Below, piece after piece: positions 8,013-16,828 of a DNA stretch of 64,000 nt. The position numbers were made by a program, and so were the translations under genes. Under the pieces are notes generated by a model. The model saw only the letters and a list, made by a program, of their open reading frames with translations. It had not been told where the DNA came from and did not search any database. This DNA comes from Solibacillus isronensis (GTDB taxonomy: Bacteria > Bacillota > Bacilli > Bacillales_A > Planococcaceae). Position 1 is the first letter of the stretch; each line of letters starts with the position of its first letter. The stretch is from assembly GCF_900168685.1 (NCBI RefSeq), contig NZ_FVZN01000014.1:2170001-2234000 (forward strand), in the 5' to 3' direction.

Positions 8013-9203
8013 TTGGAACGTGTAGTAGGAACGGTTGTACGAGGTCTTCGTGGCCCAATTATTAATGAAGGGGACGATATTGTTCAAATCGTTGTTGATA
8101 CAGCGTTAAATGCTGCAAAGACAGAAGGCTTTGAAATTGAGAATCGTGATATTGTGACAGTGACTGAATCTGTTGTTGCACGTGCACAAGGTAACTACGC
8201 TAAAATTTCAGATATCGCATCTGATGTAAAATCAAAATTCGGTGATGACACTGTAGGTGTGATTTTCCCGATTCTTTCGCGTAACCGCTTCTCTAACATT
8301 TTAAAAGGAATTGCAGCAGGTACAAAGAAAATCGTTCTTATGCTAAGCTACCCATCTGATGAAGTGGGCAACCATTTAGTATCATTGGATGAACTTGATG
8401 AAAAAGGTATTAACCCATGGACAGATGTGCTGACAGAAGCTGAATTCCGTGGTCATTTCGGTTTTAACAAACATACATTTACAGGTGTGGACTACATCGA
8501 ATATTATAAAGAATTAATCGTTGAACAAGGTGCAGAAGTTGAAGTCATCTTCTCAAACAATGCAAAAACGATTTTAGATTATACGAAAAGCATTTTAACT
8601 TGCGATATTCACTCTCGTTTCCGTACAAAACGTATTTTAAAAGCTGCTGGAGCAGAAAAAGTTTATGGTCTTGACAACATTTTAGCTGAATCTGTAAACG
8701 GATCTGGCTCTAACTCTAATTACGGATTACTTGGATCAAACAAATCGACAGAAGATAGCGTGAAATTATTCCCGGACAACTGTCAACCAATCGTTGATGA
8801 CATCCAAGCGAAAATTTTAGCGGCTACAGGTAAACTTGTAGAAGTAATGATCTACGGTGACGGCGCATTTAAAGATCCAGTAGGTCAAATTTGGGAGCTT
8901 GCAGACCCTGTTGTATCACCTGCTTACACTCCAGGTCTCGATGGTACTCCAAACGAAATTAAGTTGAAGTATTTAGCGGACAATGATTTCTCTAACTTGC
9001 AAGGTGAAGAACTGAAAGAAGCAATCAAAGAATATATCAACAACAAAGAAGAAGATTTAACTGGTAATATGGCTGCGCAAGGTACAACACCTCGTAAGCT
9101 GACAGATTTAATCGGTTCATTATCTGACTTAACTTCTGGTTCAGGCGATAAAGGAACACCAATGATCTACATCCAAGGTTATTTCGATAACTATACAAAA
9201 TAA
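8013..9203 (+). CDS. CofE-like (coenzyme F420-0:L-glutamate ligase family) protein
   Basis: A 396-residue member of the F420_ligase fold family. The N-terminal ~235 residues resemble CofE (VVRGLRGPIINEGDDIVQIV, then VTVTESVVARAQGNYAKI, and later SRNRFSNILKGIAAG). The C-terminal ~150 residues are an extension seen in Firmicutes members (LVEVMIYGDGAFKDPVG, then a helical tail). True CofE adds glutamates to F420, but no F420 gene is visible here and spore-forming Bacilli of this type are not known to make F420, so the real substrate is unknown. TTG start at 8013 with AAGGAGAG upstream; no better ATG exists. Divergent from a LysR regulator. Confidence 0.75.
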   Translation: MERVVGTVVRGLRGPIINEGDDIVQIVVDTALNAAKTEGFEIENRDIVTVTESVVARAQGNYAKISDIASDVKSKFGDDTVGVIFPILSRNRFSNILKGIAAGTKKIVLMLSYPSDEVGNHLVSLDELDEKGINPWTDVLTEAEFRGHFGFNKHTFTGVDYIEYYKELIVEQGAEVEVIFSNNAKTILDYTKSILTCDIHSRFRTKRILKAAGAEKVYGLDNILAESVNGSGSNSNYGLLGSNKSTEDSVKLFPDNCQPIVDDIQAKILAATGKLVEVMIYGDGAFKDPVGQIWELADPVVSPAYTPGLDGTPNEIKLKYLADNDFSNLQGEELKEAIKEYINNKEEDLTGNMAAQGTTPRKLTDLIGSLSDLTSGSGDKGTPMIYIQGYFDNYTK

Positions 9204-9209
9204 AAAACA

Positions 9210-9247
9210 AAAAGACTCAATTTCCGTCAGCGGAAGTTGAGTCTTTT
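9210..9247 (+). terminator. Terminator after the cofE-like gene
   Basis: AAAAGACTCAA/TTGAGTCTTTT stem with an inner TTCCG/CGGAA pairing, seven bases past the stop and followed by ATTTCG. Confidence 0.85.
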
Positions 9248-9274
9248 ATTTCGTATTTAAATAGGTAAAAAATA

Positions 9275-9304
9275 AACGGTGCAAATTCCGAAATTTGCAC
9301 CGTT
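9275..9304 (-). terminator. Terminator of the opuA operon
   Basis: AACGGTGCAAATT/AATTTGCACCGTT stem with a 4-base loop; on the minus strand TTTATTTTTT follows. It lies 38 bases past the opuAC stop. Confidence 0.85.
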
Positions 9305-9341
9305 ACTTATTTAGACTAAGTCTTTTATAGACTGGTTTGAT

Positions 9342-10229
9342 TTACTTCTCAATACCTTCTGTCCATTTGTTTACAACGTCTTGGTTTTCTTCAACCCATT
9401 GTTGTGCCGCTTCTTCAGGTTTTGTTCCTGAGTAAATGTTCAGCATGACTTCTTCGATATCTTCTGTTGTCCATTCAAAGGCATCTAAAATTTTGAATGC
9501 ATCAGGTGACTCCTGTTCCAAGTTTTGACGTACAAATGTGTGAATGCTTTCTTCTCCGCCAAATACACCTTCAGGATCTTCCAAATATTTTAAATCATAG
9601 TTTGCAAATTTCCAGTGTGGGCTCCAGCCTGTCACAACGATGTCTTCCTCATTTTTAATCGCTTGTTCTAAAGCTACTGTCATCGCACCTGATGAAGATG
9701 GTTGTAATGCCCAAGATTCTAGGTTCGGATATGTTTCAAGTGCTCTTTCAGCAGCCGCAACAACACCTGCACCTGCTTCAATACCTGTAATTGTTGATGC
9801 CGCTTCTGTAGATAAATCAGCAATTGATGTTGCTTCCATATAACTTGGTACAACTAAACCGATTTTAGCACCTTGTAAGTTTGGTCCTAAATCTTCTACG
9901 TCTGCACCGTATTTTTCATACTGTGAAGCATGTGTAGCAGGTAACCAGCCAGATACCATCGCATCTGCTTCACCTTTAGAAACTGCCTCCCACATGATGG
10001 CATTGTCCAATGGTGTAATGTCTACTTTATAGCCGACACTTTCCAGTACTTCTGCCACCACATACGTAGAAGCAACCTCTGAATCCCATTCTACATAGGC
10101 TAACTCAATTGAACCTAAATCTTCTGATGATGACGTTTCTTTTTTCTCTGTTGTGTCATCTCCACACGCAGCTAATAATAGCGCAGCGCTCATTGCTGTT
10201 GCTGCAGGCATCCATTTCATTTTTTTCAT
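9342..10229 (-). CDS. opuAC: Glycine betaine ABC transporter substrate-binding lipoprotein
   Basis: A 295-residue lipoprotein with a signal peptide and lipobox LLLAAC (Cys about 22). It has an OpuAC fold: IELAYVEWDSEVASTYV at the start of the mature part, and aromatic residues that usually cage quaternary amines (W in GWLPATH, W in VTGWSPHW). It binds glycine betaine or a related osmolyte for the OpuAA/OpuAB transporter. Start ATG 10229 is preceded by GGGGGAAA; the first in-frame ATG at 10244 lies inside the opuAB end and lacks a proper site. It is the last gene of the operon, one base after the permease. Confidence 0.92.
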   Translation of the reverse strand: MKKMKWMPAATAMSAALLLAACGDDTTEKKETSSSEDLGSIELAYVEWDSEVASTYVVAEVLESVGYKVDITPLDNAIMWEAVSKGEADAMVSGWLPATHASQYEKYGADVEDLGPNLQGAKIGLVVPSYMEATSIADLSTEAASTITGIEAGAGVVAAAERALETYPNLESWALQPSSSGAMTVALEQAIKNEEDIVVTGWSPHWKFANYDLKYLEDPEGVFGGEESIHTFVRQNLEQESPDAFKILDAFEWTTEDIEEVMLNIYSGTKPEEAAQQWVEENQDVVNKWTEGIEK

Positions 10230-10230
10230 T

Positions 10231-11094
10231 TTACTTTCCCCCATTTGATTTTTGCTTATTTAAACTTTGTGTTAAACGGTCTACAATAATAGCGAAGATT
10301 ACTAGACTTATCCCCGCAACAAATCCATTACCGATTTGTGCTCGTTGTAGTGCCGATAATACTTCACGACCTAAACCTGGTGCACCGATCATTGATGCAA
10401 TAACGACCATCGATAGTGATAATAGTACCGTTTGGTTAATACCGGCCATAATAGTAGATTTTGAAAGTGGCAGTTCTACTTTCACTAATTTTTGAGTGAA
10501 TGTACTACCATAAGAGTCCGCCGCTTCGATTAAATGAGTCGGAACTTGACGGATACCGAGATTTGTAAAACGTACAGTTGGTGGTAATGCGAAGATAACT
10601 GAAGCAAATACACCTGGTACAACACCAATTCCGAAAAATGCTACAGCTGGAATTAAATAAACGAATCCAGGCATTGTTTGCATAAAGTCTAAAATTGGTT
10701 TTAAAATTTCTTCCACTACTTTTGATTTCGACATCAGAATGCCGAGTGGTATACCGATTACAATCGCAATTAAACTAGAAAACAGCACGAGTGTAAATGT
10801 ATTCATAAGCTGATCCCATAAGCCCTGGTTTAATATGAACAGTAAACCAATGATTGAAAAGATGGCTAAGCCAAATTTTTTGCCTGTTGCAAAAAATGCT
10901 AACACGGCAATGATTAAAATAAATACATACGGCGGAATAGCTGTTAATGCGGATGTAACAAGATCCATCATATCTTCACCGTTGTTTTGAATGAAACGGA
11001 ATTGGGCTGAAAATGTGTCTGTTACAATATCCATCAAATCTTCTACTTTTTCAGCTACCGGTAATGGTGTTGCTAAATTTAAAATTTTACTCAT
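10231..11094 (-). CDS. opuAB: Glycine betaine ABC transporter permease
   Basis: A 287-residue permease of the OpuAB/ProW type with about six to seven membrane helices. The cytoplasmic EAA loop region is visible as [20 protein letters not shown]. The N-terminal ~45 residues form an amphipathic segment before the first helix. Its start overlaps the opuAA stop by 8 bases, which points to translational coupling. It carries betaine across the membrane with OpuAA and OpuAC during osmotic stress. Confidence 0.92.
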   Translation of the reverse strand: MSKILNLATPLPVAEKVEDLMDIVTDTFSAQFRFIQNNGEDMMDLVTSALTAIPPYVFILIIAVLAFFATGKKFGLAIFSIIGLLFILNQGLWDQLMNTFTLVLFSSLIAIVIGIPLGILMSKSKVVEEILKPILDFMQTMPGFVYLIPAVAFFGIGVVPGVFASVIFALPPTVRFTNLGIRQVPTHLIEAADSYGSTFTQKLVKVELPLSKSTIMAGINQTVLLSLSMVVIASMIGAPGLGREVLSALQRAQIGNGFVAGISLVIFAIIVDRLTQSLNKQKSNGGK

Positions 11095-12286
11095 TGTCTA
11101 CACCCCCGTTTTTTTCAGAGGCTAACGACTCTAAAACAACTCCACGGATTAGTACACCGCGCAGTTTTCCCTCTTCGACTACAGCAACCGGTGTCGGAGA
11201 ATCGGAAATAACCGATAAAATATCCTGTATAACTGTAGATGGTTCAACAATCGGCATATCATTGCGTAAAATTGATTGCAGTGATTTTTCACCGGATTGC
11301 GCAAGCTCCAGTGCATCATTTGCAGTAATATAGCCTAAATATTTTCGGGCTTTATCTACTGCCAAGAGGACACTTACTTTGTCTTCTCTCATACGCTGCA
11401 ACGCAACTTTTGGCCCTTCATGATCAATTTGAATTGTCATTGGACGAATCATTGCATTTTCCGCCGTCAATACTTTCGAACGGTCTACATCTTCCAGGAA
11501 TGAACGGACATACTCATTTGCAGGGTTAGTCAAAATCTCTTCCCCTGTTCCTACTTGCATGATCTTTCCATCCTTCATAATAGCAATACGATCACCAATA
11601 CGAAGCGCTTCATTTAAATCATGTGTAATAAAGACAATTGTTTTTTGTAAATTAGCTTGTAACTCCAATAGCTCATCTTGCATCTCTTTACGAATGAGCG
11701 GATCAAGAGCAGAAAAAGCTTCATCCATTAATATGATTTCTGTATCATTTGCCAACGCCCGTGCAAGTCCTACACGCTGCTGCATACCACCTGATAATTG
11801 TTCTGGATACTGGTCTTTATAGGAGAGCAACCCTGCATTCTGTAAAGCCTTTTCTGCTTTTAATCGTCTTTCCTCTTTCGGAACGCCTCTGACTTCCAGG
11901 CCATACTCTGCATTTTGTAAAATGGTACGTTGCGGGAATAATGCGAAGTTTTGAAACACCATGCTCATTTTTTCCCTGCGAACAAGCTGCAGGCTTTTTT
12001 TATTGAGCTTTGTAATATTTTGATCATCTATATAAATATCACCACTCGTTGGTTGAATGAGACGATTGAGTAAACGGATTAATGTAGACTTCCCACTTCC
12101 TGAAAGCCCCATAATTACGAAAATCTCACCCTCTTCAATTGTCAAACTAGCTTCATATACACCTACAGTAGCATTTGTTTCTTTTAATATCTGTTCTTTG
12201 GATTTTTCTTGCTTCACGAGCTTTAATGCCTGTGATGTATTTTTTCCAAATACTTTAGTGACTCGGTCTATTTTAATTTTCCCCAT
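11087..12286 (-). CDS. opuAA: Glycine betaine ABC transporter ATP-binding protein with CBS domains
   Basis: A 399-residue ATPase. Walker A GLSGSGKS is at residues 60-67, the signature is [16 protein letters not shown], and Walker B is [11 protein letters not shown]. The ~45-residue N-terminal stretch before the core is typical of OpuAA/ProV. Two CBS domains fill roughly 275-395 ([33 protein letters not shown]). CBS domains in OpuA-type pumps sense ionic strength or c-di-AMP. It is the first gene of the operon and lies downstream of a doubled operator and a BusR-like regulator. Confidence 0.94.
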   Translation of the reverse strand: MGKIKIDRVTKVFGKNTSQALKLVKQEKSKEQILKETNATVGVYEASLTIEEGEIFVIMGLSGSGKSTLIRLLNRLIQPTSGDIYIDDQNITKLNKKSLQLVRREKMSMVFQNFALFPQRTILQNAEYGLEVRGVPKEERRLKAEKALQNAGLLSYKDQYPEQLSGGMQQRVGLARALANDTEIILMDEAFSALDPLIRKEMQDELLELQANLQKTIVFITHDLNEALRIGDRIAIMKDGKIMQVGTGEEILTNPANEYVRSFLEDVDRSKVLTAENAMIRPMTIQIDHEGPKVALQRMREDKVSVLLAVDKARKYLGYITANDALELAQSGEKSLQSILRNDMPIVEPSTVIQDILSVISDSPTPVAVVEEGKLRGVLIRGVVLESLASEKNGGVDNE

Positions 12287-12318
12287 AATCCACTTCCTAA
12301 TATAATTAATTTCATGCT

Positions 12319-12386
12319 AGTAACAACTTTATATTTATCTCGAGTTGTTAAAAGCAACAACTTTTATATTAATAGACGTTGTTACT
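12319..12386. promoter_or_regulatory. Tandem operator upstream of opuAA (putative BusR-type site)
   Basis: Two copies of AACAAC-N16-GTTGTT lie head to tail: 12322-12349 and 12356-12383, exactly 34 bases apart. The outer arms extend to AGTAACAAC (12319-12327) and GTTGTTACT (12378-12386). The array ends 33 bases before the opuAA start and covers the only plausible promoter region. Two equally spaced inverted repeats suit a tetrameric regulator. Binding by the neighbouring GntR/RCK_C protein is inference. Confidence 0.65.
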
Positions 12387-12449
12387 ATTGTCAAATAAGA
12401 ATTGATTTTTTTGCTCCTCTATCTAGAAATAAAGTCCTTTAAACAGAAA

Positions 12450-12483
12450 AAACTACTCCCGAAATACAATGAAGGAGTAGTTT
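12450..12483 (-). terminator. Terminator of the busR-like gene
   Basis: AAACTACTCC/GGAGTAGTTT stem; TTTTTTCTG follows on the minus strand. It separates the regulator from the co-directional opuA operon. Confidence 0.8.
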
Positions 12484-12512
12484 GTTTTTGTTATAAATTT
12501 GACGACCTTTAT

Positions 12513-13163
12513 CTATTCTGATCGAAAGTTGTTACTTTCTAGCTGTAAAAAGTGTTTTACATTCGAATAACATTCTTCTTTACCAATAAAAAATAATGTA
12601 TCTCCGGCAGAGAGCGTTGCGTATGGACCTGGCGAAACAATTAGCTCATGATCTTTTTTGATGCCAATTATTGTAGCACCCGTTTCCTGCCAGAAATTGA
12701 TCTCGCCAACATTTTTTGATAGGAATGGACAATTTTCAGTAATATCGATTTGAAAAGGTACAAACGGGTTTATCGATTGATAGCGGCTTGTCCGGTTGAC
12801 CATTTCTCCTAAGGTATCCTGGAAATGATGCAACTCATCAATTTGGCGTTCAATACTGTCGGTTAATTGTTTTTGTAAATCTCTTATCGATTTAACACCT
12901 GTTAACCGTTGAATGTATTTAGCCGCGTTTTCATAGGAAACGATGACAACACCGCTCCCCTTTGTCGCTTCTACTATATTTAGATCCTGCAGAACGGCAA
13001 TCGCTCGTCTCGCGGTTTCCGATGAAACACTGTATTGAGATGCCAGCGATGAACGGGCATAAATCTTTTCCCCGACAACATATTTTTTTTCAACAATTTT
13101 AGCGGCAATATCTTCTGCGATTACTTGATATTTAGGCTGCTTAATTTGGATTTTCTTCTCCAT
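12513..13163 (-). CDS. GntR-type regulator with C-terminal RCK_C domain (BusR-like)
   Basis: A 216-residue protein in three parts. Residues 8-76 are a GntR winged helix (ARSSLASQYSVSSETARRAI). Residues 80-130 are helical and coiled-coil-like. Residues 134-208 are an RCK_C/TrkA_C domain (SKNVGEINFWQETGATIIGI, then SPGPYATLSAGDTLFFIG). This order is that of BusR, the c-di-AMP-responsive repressor of the betaine importer BusA/OpuA in lactococci and streptococci. It sits directly upstream of opuAA on the same strand, with its own terminator. ATG 13163 has AAAGGAG eight bases upstream; a GTG at 13172 overlaps that site and is less likely. c-di-AMP binding here is inference. Confidence 0.8.
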   Translation of the reverse strand: MEKKIQIKQPKYQVIAEDIAAKIVEKKYVVGEKIYARSSLASQYSVSSETARRAIAVLQDLNIVEATKGSGVVIVSYENAAKYIQRLTGVKSIRDLQKQLTDSIERQIDELHHFQDTLGEMVNRTSRYQSINPFVPFQIDITENCPFLSKNVGEINFWQETGATIIGIKKDHELIVSPGPYATLSAGDTLFFIGKEECYSNVKHFLQLESNNFRSE

Positions 13164-13482
13164 TATTTGCACTCCTTTGTGCTGTGTTCAGTATGCATAA
13201 GCAAAATTCCTATATTTATACTATATCGAAATTATATACCTTTTTATAAAAACAACAAATAGTTCGCTGATTTTATACAGTTTCCTTTAATAAACTGAAA
13301 TAAAATTTAGGTATTATTTTCTGTTAAATACTAACAATAACATTATTATCTTTTTTATTCGAGTTATTTATTATTTTTTCGACAAAACTAACACTTTAGC
13401 ACTTTAACTCAATAAACTTGTTTATTACTCAGAAAAATGATGATAAAATTTTGATTATTGTAAATTAGAAATAGGTGTAAAA
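13164..13482. other. AT-rich divergent promoter gap between busR-like and permease genes
   Basis: About 320 bases of very AT-rich DNA between divergent genes. It must hold the promoters of both, but I cannot fix a convincing -35/-10 pair. No open frame, strong hairpin or operator-like dyad stands out. Confidence 0.4.
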
Positions 13483-13518
13483 ATGGAAAAATTATTTAGA
13501 AAAAAAACCAATCAATGA
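13483..13518 (+). other. Out-of-frame N-terminal piece of the amino-acid permease
   Basis: ATG at 13483 opens MEKLFRKK and then stops at TGA 13516-13518. With one A fewer in the 8-A run at 13500-13507, the frame continues as KKPINDLLLKSGN straight into the ATG at 13541. MEKLFRKKPI is the kind of N-terminus expected for this permease family. This therefore looks like a one-base frameshift in a homopolymer, either a real variant or phase-variable tract, or a sequencing error. Confidence 0.7.
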
Positions 13519-13540
13519 CCTTTTACTTAAAAGTGGAAAC

Positions 13541-14878
13541 ATGCAGTTACCTAAAACAATGGGTCCTTTTGATTTAATTATGTTAGGTGTCGGTGCCATT
13601 GTCGGTACAGGCATTTTCATTTTACCGGGGACGGTCTCTGCGCTTCATGCAGGACCCGGAATTGTCTTCTCCTTTACGATTGCTGCAGTCGTTTGTGCAT
13701 TAGCAGCACTATGCTATTCTGAATTTTCTTCTACTGTACCCGTTGCAGGTAGTGCCTATTCATATAGCTATATCGTTTTTGGAGAAATCATAGCATGGCT
13801 TGTCGGCTGGGCATTATTATTGGAATACGGTCTCGCAACAGCTGCCGTAGCAACAGGCTGGTCAGGTTATTTCGTTTCACTGCTGGAAGGGTTGAGTATC
13901 CATTTACCGGTAGCTTTGACAGGAGCATTCAGTCCTGAAAATGGTACTTATATTAACTTGCCTGCGATATGTATTATCTTTGCGATAGGTGCTTTACTGT
14001 CATTGGGAATGAAAGAATCGACACGTTTCAATGCATTATTGGTCGCAATTAAACTTGGCGTTATTTTATTGTTCATTGTAGTAGGTGTTTTTTATGTGGA
14101 ACCGGATAACTGGACACCTTTCCTGCCATTTGGAATGAGCGGTGTTTTCACAGGTGCCGCGCTCGTATTTTTTGCTTACTTAGGGTTTGATGCCGTATCT
14201 TCTGCTGCCGCGGAAGTAAAAAATCCACAGCGCAATATGCCAATCGGAATTATCGGTTCCCTGCTTGTCTGTACAGTACTATATATTGTAGTTTCACTTG
14301 TACTGACAGGGATTGTTCCATATACAGACCTGAATGTAACCGATCCTGTATCTTATGCGATGCAAGTAATCGATCAGGAACGGGCAGCGGGAATTATTTC
14401 ACTCGGTGCTGTCATAGGCATGATGACCGTTATATTAGTCATGATGTACGGCGGGACACGATTGTTGATGGCATTTGCCCGTGATGGCTTAATGCCAAAA
14501 ATGCTGGCACAATTAAGTGAAAAACGCAAAATGCCTGCTAAAAATACGTGGCTGTTTACAGTAATTATTTCATTTTTTGCGGGATTTGTTCCATTGGATT
14601 TGTTAGCGGAACTAGTAAATATGGGTACACTGGTTGCATTTATTTTCGTTTCTGCCGGCATTTTATATTTGCGTAAAAATAAAGACTTGCCGCAAGATCG
14701 ATTCAAAGTACCGTTTTATCCCATTTTACCAATCTTATCATTTATTTTATGTATTTTTCTGATTACCCAACTTTCCTTGCACACATGGATCGCTTGTGGA
14801 ATCTGGTTTATTATCGGTATAATTGTTTATTTCACATATGGAAAAAAACATTCTATGATGAATTCTAAATCTAAATAG
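13541..14878 (+). CDS. APC family amino acid permease (YfnA/CAT-like)
   Basis: A 445-residue transporter with about 12 membrane helices. The family hallmark GVGAIVGTGIFILPG is in helix 1, CYSEFSSTVPVAGSAYSYSY in helices 2-3, and FFAYLGFDAVSSAAAEVKNP in helix 6. It probably imports cationic or other amino acids by proton symport; the substrate is not readable. The start given is the first ATG of the long frame, preceded only by a weak AGTGGA. The natural N-terminus probably begins at 13483 in another frame (see that entry). It is divergent from the busR-like gene and followed by a strong terminator. Confidence 0.88.
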   Translation: MQLPKTMGPFDLIMLGVGAIVGTGIFILPGTVSALHAGPGIVFSFTIAAVVCALAALCYSEFSSTVPVAGSAYSYSYIVFGEIIAWLVGWALLLEYGLATAAVATGWSGYFVSLLEGLSIHLPVALTGAFSPENGTYINLPAICIIFAIGALLSLGMKESTRFNALLVAIKLGVILLFIVVGVFYVEPDNWTPFLPFGMSGVFTGAALVFFAYLGFDAVSSAAAEVKNPQRNMPIGIIGSLLVCTVLYIVVSLVLTGIVPYTDLNVTDPVSYAMQVIDQERAAGIISLGAVIGMMTVILVMMYGGTRLLMAFARDGLMPKMLAQLSEKRKMPAKNTWLFTVIISFFAGFVPLDLLAELVNMGTLVAFIFVSAGILYLRKNKDLPQDRFKVPFYPILPILSFILCIFLITQLSLHTWIACGIWFIIGIIVYFTYGKKHSMMNSKSK

Positions 14879-14917
14879 TAGAACAGAGCTGGTACAATAA
14901 CCGCTCTATATAAAAAG

Positions 14918-14961
14918 CGCAGCAAATTAGTTCCCGTAATTTGCTGCGATTATATTTTTTT
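14918..14961. terminator. Terminator after the permease gene
   Basis: CGCAGCAAATTA/TAATTTGCTGCG stem with a 7-base loop, followed on the plus strand by TTATATTTTTTTTTT. On the minus strand it is followed by CTTTTTATA, so it could act both ways. Confidence 0.85.
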
Positions 14962-15103
14962 TTTGAGAAATTCCGCATCGTATTTGAGAGAAGCAATCTG
15001 CAAATTTTCTGACCTTATTAAATTGTTTGTTTTTGAACCTTTTACAGATGCCAACGAATTGCTAATATGAGAGTTAATTTCAAGCAAGGGAGCGTCAATT
15101 ATT

Positions 15104-15643
15104 ATGGAATCGTCAAGATCAATCACTACTTCATCAGAGAAAACAAAAGATTTAATTATTACAAGCCTTCTTATTTCACTCGTATTCGTAGCCACATTTT
15201 TTATTAATATCCGTTTGCCGATTGCTGCAAATGGGGGGCTCGTTCATTTAGGTTCTGCCATGCTTTTTATTATCGCAATCTTATTTGGTCCAAAGAAGGG
15301 CGCAATGGCCGGAGCATTCGGTATGGCACTGTTTGATATTTTATCTGGCTGGACATTATGGGCACCATTTACATTCATTACACGGGGTCTGCAAGGCTAT
15401 ATTGTTGGTAAAATCGCTACAATGCACGGAAAAAATGGCGGAAGCATTATTTACAACTTTGCGGCTATCGTTATCTCAATTCCATTTATGCTTGGCGGTT
15501 ATTATATTTGTGAACGTGTTCTCTATGGAAACTGGGTCATTCCACTGGCTTCAATACCAGGAAACCTCGTTCAAAACGCAGTAGGTCTTCTTATTGCACT
15601 ACCTGTATGTATCGCTTTAAAGAAACTGCCTCTTTTCAAATAA
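15104..15643 (+). CDS. ECF transporter S component (substrate-binding membrane subunit)
   Basis: A 179-residue membrane protein with about six helices and the S-component pattern NIRLPIAANGGLVHLGSAML, then FGPKKGAMAGAFGMALFDIL. S components bind one vitamin or precursor and share an EcfAA'T energizing module encoded elsewhere. The sequence is most like the group annotated for hydroxymethylpyrimidine or related pyrimidine/pyridoxine uptake, but this is weak. I looked upstream for TPP or preQ1 riboswitch cores and found none. Start ATG follows AAGGGAG. Confidence 0.75.
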   Translation: MESSRSITTSSEKTKDLIITSLLISLVFVATFFINIRLPIAANGGLVHLGSAMLFIIAILFGPKKGAMAGAFGMALFDILSGWTLWAPFTFITRGLQGYIVGKIATMHGKNGGSIIYNFAAIVISIPFMLGGYYICERVLYGNWVIPLASIPGNLVQNAVGLLIALPVCIALKKLPLFK

Positions 15644-15648
15644 AAAAA

Positions 15649-15680
15649 ATTGGTTAGCGCTCTATTGTCGCTAACCAATC
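15649..15680. terminator. Bidirectional terminator between the ECF S and isochorismatase genes
   Basis: ATTGGTTAGCG/CGCTAACCAAT stem with a 9-base loop and A/T tails on both sides, between convergent genes. Confidence 0.85.
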
Positions 15681-15685
15681 TGATT

Positions 15686-16225
15686 TTATTTTACCAACTT
15701 ACTGATTGCTTTAAATATATCGCCTTTTGCTACTTGCTGCATTTCGAATAATGCCATTTCTACACTAGTTACTTGAGCACCAAGATGCATCATTTTTTGG
15801 ATGCCTACTTCACGGTTACTTGCTGTTCGTGAAGACACACAGTCTGCCAGCACTTCGACTTCATAACCGTTTTCCAGTAATTGAGCAGCTGTTTGATATA
15901 CACAAATATGCGCTTCAATTCCGGCCAATAAAATCTTTTTGCGTCCTGTTTGCTGTAATGCTTGTACAAATTCCTCAGTATCATAAGCGCTGAATGTAAT
16001 TTTTTCAATCGGTTTTTCATCTGTTAAATGCTCTGCAACTCGCTCATCTGTAGGACCAAGCCCTTTCGGATATTGCTCAAGCCATAATATAGGTAATTCC
16101 AGTAATTTTGCCCCTTGTACCATTGTGGCGATATTACCTACAACGAGTGCACTTTCCTCAACAACCTGCGCCAGTTTCCCCTGAATATCAATCAGTACTA
16201 ATACTGCTTCTTCTTTTTTTAACAT
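15686..16225 (-). CDS. Isochorismatase-family cysteine hydrolase
   Basis: A 179-residue protein of the isochorismatase-like fold. The catalytic Asp (VLIDIQGKL), Lys (PIEKITFSAYD) and Cys (AGIEAHICVYQTA) are in the expected order. The closest named type is the YcaC-like hydrolase, which acts on small amides or vinyl ethers; the true substrate is unknown. ATG 16225 has GGGGAGG seven bases upstream; the longer frame to 16249 begins with a TTG ahead of that site. Confidence 0.85.
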   Translation of the reverse strand: MLKKEEAVLVLIDIQGKLAQVVEESALVVGNIATMVQGAKLLELPILWLEQYPKGLGPTDERVAEHLTDEKPIEKITFSAYDTEEFVQALQQTGRKKILLAGIEAHICVYQTAAQLLENGYEVEVLADCVSSRTASNREVGIQKMMHLGAQVTSVEMALFEMQQVAKGDIFKAISKLVK

Positions 16226-16351
16226 GAATATACCTCCCCTAAGTTGCATTCTTCTCTATTATACTGAACTTTTCCACTAAATGAATAGTAGATCCTCCAT
16301 TGAAACGAAATGCATGACAATGTATAGTGAAAAGAGAAATGGAGGATTTAC

Positions 16352-16828
16352 ATGTTGCGTCTTAGTTGGCTCATAAGTATGGGCATCAGTTTATTTGGAG
16401 TCTTAATCATTCAGAACTTTTTTACGGTAAAACCGGACGATGTTGCAAATGGAGGAAATCTTGGCGCACTAGGTTTAGCACTAGTTGCACCATTCATTAT
16501 ACTTAGTTTATTTATAACGTTTCGCTTCTTTACGGAAAGTGCTAGAAATGCAAAAGATCAACTTATGCGTATAATTTATTTAATATTTGGAGTTGCACTG
16601 TTAGTGGCGTTCATCTATTATTCCATTGATTTTTCAAACAATGTGTATGCATCCCTCGGTGGTGATACGAAGACACCCGGTTCCACAATCTATCGTTTCC
16701 CCCTATTAAACGAGTATACGAATCACGTTTTTCTTAACTTTTATACGTTTGGAATTGTCCATACATTAAGTGCTATAGTCGGTGCTGTTACAGGAATGGT
16801 CAAGCCTGCCAAACAATCTCCGCAATAA
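16352..16828 (+). CDS. Hypothetical four-helix membrane protein
   Basis: A 158-residue protein I do not recognise. It has hydrophobic segments at about 4-24, 40-60, 72-93 and 128-148. A polar stretch (residues ~96-120, DFSNNVYASLGGDTKTPG) probably faces outward. GGAGG precedes the ATG. Its stop codon lies inside the left arm of the terminator split by the insertion sequence, so the C-terminus itself is not disrupted. Confidence 0.7.
   Translation: MLRLSWLISMGISLFGVLIIQNFFTVKPDDVANGGNLGALGLALVAPFIILSLFITFRFFTESARNAKDQLMRIIYLIFGVALLVAFIYYSIDFSNNVYASLGGDTKTPGSTIYRFPLLNEYTNHVFLNFYTFGIVHTLSAIVGAVTGMVKPAKQSPQ

Noticed and set aside
14962-15103. Leader of the ECF S gene considered as a TPP or preQ1 riboswitch
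   Set aside because: None of the conserved core sequences of those classes is present by eye.
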